The notes under the pieces are model-generated. The model did not search any database and was not told the DNA's origin. It saw only the letters and a program-made list of their open reading frames with translations. From an uncultured Bacilli bacterium (GTDB lineage Bacteria > Bacillota_I > Bacilli_A > RF39 > UBA660): a stretch of DNA of 6,565 nucleotides. Each line of letters opens with the position of its first letter. Position 1 is the stretch's first letter. The position numbers were made by a program, and so were the translations under genes. The stretch lies in contig CANQOE010000076.1 of NCBI GenBank assembly GCA_947625315.1, forward strand, positions 1 through 6,565, written 5' to 3'. Positions 4,528 through 6,565 of the stretch are shown in pieces.

Positions 4528-6418
4528 GAGTTAAAGCAATATTTTTTGAGTTTTTTTGACTATTTTGAAGATATTCTTGAAGTAAATTACCAATTTCAAT
4601 ATTTAGAGGTGAGTTAAATTTTTCTTCTTCTACTATTAAATAATTAACATTAAAATATTTTTGAAGATTAAATTCATTTAAATTTTCATCAAAAGGAAAA
4701 ATACAGTAATTTTTTAATGGGATAGGGGTAGTTTGTTTTATATAATTATTATTGGCTGAAGTAGAAAAAATTATTTGGTTTTGATAAATTAAATTAAAAC
4801 CTAAATTATTAAATTCATCTAAAGTTATACTAACATTTAAATCGTATATATTATATTTGCCAATCAGTTTATCTTGATAATATAATGCAATATCATTAAG
4901 TTGGTGATAATAAAAATATTCATATCTTAAAGTTAATTCGTGCCAAAAATCTTGGGTGGCAATTTTTGCTAAATGCATATAAGCGTAATCTTTGACATTC
5001 ATTTCAAAATATTCATAGTATGTATAAAAATTAATACTTGACCTTAATGCTCTCGAGAAATCTTTACCATAATATAAAGAAAGATATTTTTCTTCTAATT
5101 TTTCATTTAAAAAAGTATATATAGTTTTAGTAGTATTTTCATCTTCCTTAATAATAGGATAAATATACTTGTTATAATAAATAAATTCTTTTATCTGTTT
5201 TAATGGTTCTATTTTTTCATTTACTTGTTTTTTGATGTCATCAATAGATAAATTAGCATAACCTAATTTATTTAGTTCTTCTAAATATAATTTAAGATAT
5301 TGTTCATATGTTTCATAATCAATTAAATAAGCAAAATCATCAAGAGAAGCAAATAAATTATTTTTATCAATATTGGCTAAACATATTTCAAATAAAGCAT
5401 CAATAATAGACTTTTTAGCATCTATTAAATCAAATTCTTTATTGTCTACATTTTCATAGTATGTATCTATCATAATAGCTATTTTTTTGATATCTATTTG
5501 AGGATATTTTGTTTCTAATAACTCAATATATTTAGCAATTCCGTATTTATTGTATTCTTCAAAACTATAATCGACAGATTTTAATAAATAATCTAATATA
5601 TTGGAACTAAATTCATAAGAATTGCTAATTTTTAATTCATTTGTTAATCGGGTATTCATAGCTTCATCTAAATAACGGCCAATATAGGTATTATTTTTAA
5701 TTAAATAACCATTCCAAAGATATTTACAGTTATTGCTAATATGATTATAAATAGAAGTTGTATGCATTAATTCATGATATAGAGTACTTTTTTTACAATT
5801 GTAGGGTATAACTATTTCGTTAGTCGAATGAATATAATAACCATTTATAGAAGCTCCTTGTTCCGCTTTTATTTGGCCCATATCTTGCCATATAATTTTT
5901 AATGTTTGAATATTTTCGTTAAATACAGTTAAATCATAATTAAAATTATTATATAAATAATCGACTATATTATGAGCCATATTTTTAATATTCTCATCTA
6001 AATAATTATTATTATCGATATTATTATGAACTTCATTAATAGTTGGAGTTTCTAAATTTAAAGTACTTTTTAATTCTTCTAAATTATTAAATATAATTGT
6101 TTTATTTACAACGTTTTCACTAATTGAGATATTTGGTTCACTATTATCTTGAAAACATTTTTTAACAATTGATGCTTCAGAAATAAGAATACATAAAGTT
6201 AAAGAAATAGCAATAAAGGCACGTTTTTCATCATTTAAGGAAGCAACTATATCAATATTAAGGCAATTTAAAATTTGATAAAAATAGTTAAATAATTTTT
6301 TATCTAATTTAAGATAATTAGAGTTATCTTTTTTAAAAACAATTTTTTTATAATCAGGTGTTAAAAATATGGTATATATCTCATTCATATATTTAAAATC
6401 AAATAATTTCTTATACAT
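4508..6418 (-). CDS. Membrane-anchored HExxH zinc metalloprotease-like protein
   Basis: The protein is 636 aa. A cytoplasmic N-terminal region (1-65, rich in Tyr, Phe and Lys) is followed by one membrane span (about 67-85) preceded by DEKR, giving a signal-anchor topology with the large C-terminal part outside. An Asn-rich linker (about 92-140) leads to the catalytic region: HELMH (215-219), then DEAMNT (251-256), with E252 a likely third zinc ligand 33 residues later, a gluzincin-type pattern. The remaining ~370 residues are helical and Tyr-rich, ending in small beta-like segments (about 535-620); I recognise no domain there. I infer an extracytoplasmic protease; the substrate is unknown and no named family is certain. 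The frame extends to ATG 6454 inside the -10, so ATG 6418, with AAAGGGG 7 nt upstream, is chosen. It is monocistronic, with its own promoter and terminator. It is AT-rich like its neighbours, with no sign of recent transfer. Confidence 0.8.
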   Translation of the reverse strand: MYKKLFDFKYMNEIYTIFLTPDYKKIVFKKDNSNYLKLDKKLFNYFYQILNCLNIDIVASLNDEKRAFIAISLTLCILISEASIVKKCFQDNSEPNISISENVVNKTIIFNNLEELKSTLNLETPTINEVHNNIDNNNYLDENIKNMAHNIVDYLYNNFNYDLTVFNENIQTLKIIWQDMGQIKAEQGASINGYYIHSTNEIVIPYNCKKSTLYHELMHTTSIYNHISNNCKYLWNGYLIKNNTYIGRYLDEAMNTRLTNELKISNSYEFSSNILDYLLKSVDYSFEEYNKYGIAKYIELLETKYPQIDIKKIAIMIDTYYENVDNKEFDLIDAKKSIIDALFEICLANIDKNNLFASLDDFAYLIDYETYEQYLKLYLEELNKLGYANLSIDDIKKQVNEKIEPLKQIKEFIYYNKYIYPIIKEDENTTKTIYTFLNEKLEEKYLSLYYGKDFSRALRSSINFYTYYEYFEMNVKDYAYMHLAKIATQDFWHELTLRYEYFYYHQLNDIALYYQDKLIGKYNIYDLNVSITLDEFNNLGFNLIYQNQIIFSTSANNNYIKQTTPIPLKNYCIFPFDENLNEFNLQKYFNVNYLIVEEEKFNSPLNIEIGNLLQEYLQNSQKNSKNIALTRRLIKY

Positions 6419-6444
6419 ATTAAAACCCCTTTCATAGGTATTAT

Positions 6445-6474
6445 ATTTTATCATAATTGCGGTATATTTGTCAA
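6445..6474 (-). promoter_or_regulatory. Strong promoter of the metalloprotease gene
   Basis: On the minus strand, a perfect TTGACA (complement of 6469-6474) is followed after 18 bp by TAAAAT (complement of 6445-6450), with an extended TG (TATGATAAAAT). The start would be near 6438, giving a leader of about 20 nt with the SD AAAGGGG. The upstream in-frame ATG at 6452-6454 lies just upstream of the -10, in the TG-extended part of the promoter, and so is not transcribed. Confidence 0.8.
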
Positions 6475-6565
6475 ATTTGTTGCTTTAAATGGTCGTGTTT
6501 TTAAACTACGGGTGTAAATAAAAAAAACATAAAAAAAGAGTGATTAATCTCAAATAATACCTTAT
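6475..6565. other. Right-edge intergenic sequence without assigned feature
   Basis: Below 300 bases. I see A/T runs (6521-6528, 6532-6538) and a GAGTGAT motif at 6538-6544 on the + strand that resembles the SD used by the miniprotein gene, but no start codon follows before the window ends. No convincing hairpin, tRNA or coding frame is visible. Confidence 0.5.

Noticed and set aside
6469..6483. Second Spo0A-like tandem site (TGTCAAATTTGTTG) at the protease -35
   Set aside because: It resembles the 3563-3580 repeat but lacks the CGAA core in both halves, and it is explained by the TTGACA -35 on the minus strand.
6532..6556. Terminator hairpin at the right edge (GAG...CTC beside an A/T run)
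   Set aside because: Only three base pairs form before mismatches.
1..6565. Genetic code 4 (UGA as tryptophan)
   Set aside because: All genes read through with TGG for Trp and no in-frame TGA is needed. None of the stops here is TGA, but so few genes make that uninformative.
1..6565. CRISPR array, tRNA genes, insertion sequences
   Set aside because: No regularly spaced repeats, no cloverleaf with TTCRA loop and no transposase frames were found on either strand.

Overview
The DNA is very AT-rich, with roughly three quarters A+T. Genes are tightly packed, strong AGGAGG-type ribosome binding sites are present, and tryptophan is encoded by TGG. Together with a MurF-Ddl cell-wall pair, this points to a low-GC Firmicute that makes peptidoglycan, such as an uncultured member of the Bacilli, Erysipelotrichia or RF39 type. 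A wall-less Mycoplasma using UGA as Trp does not fit. The lineage is an inference.

Left part (1-3226, all + strand). The window opens with the last 24 codons of an unrecognised gene. A 219-aa unrecognised protein follows, and its C-terminus resembles that tail, so the two look like tandem paralogues. An intrinsic terminator at 745-770 closes this unit. An extended -10 promoter then drives a two-gene operon. MurF joins D-Ala-D-Ala to the UDP-MurNAc-tripeptide, and Ddl, translationally coupled to it, makes the D-Ala-D-Ala that MurF uses.

Middle (3227-3900). This is the most unusual stretch. It appears to hold two separate RNA genes, each with its own good promoter, and each with a predicted transcription start at the first base of a long-range closing helix. 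RNA 1 (about 3279-3501) has a 15-bp terminal helix plus 9 more pairs. It is 6S-like in size and shape, but it also contains a possible 39-codon ORF with a Shine-Dalgarno sequence that could be masked. RNA 2 (about 3624-3722) has a perfect 14-bp closing helix and a loop with pyrimidine-rich, anti-Shine-Dalgarno-like stretches. Its promoter is preceded by two tandem TGTCGAA boxes exactly 10 bp apart, an arrangement like the tandem Spo0A boxes known at abrB. Convergent to RNA 2, on the minus strand, lies a 31-aa membrane miniprotein resembling Prli42.

Right part (3901-6565). Divergent from the miniprotein is a 193-aa polytopic membrane protein with a SpoIIM-like layout. Convergent to it is a 636-aa membrane-anchored protein with a HELMH zinc-protease motif. 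Its intrinsic terminator is built from its own last codons, and it has a strong TTGACA promoter. The last ~90 bases hold no feature I can support.

In three places the longest ORF begins inside or next to a -10 element. I therefore moved the starts inward to 838, 3901 and 6418.
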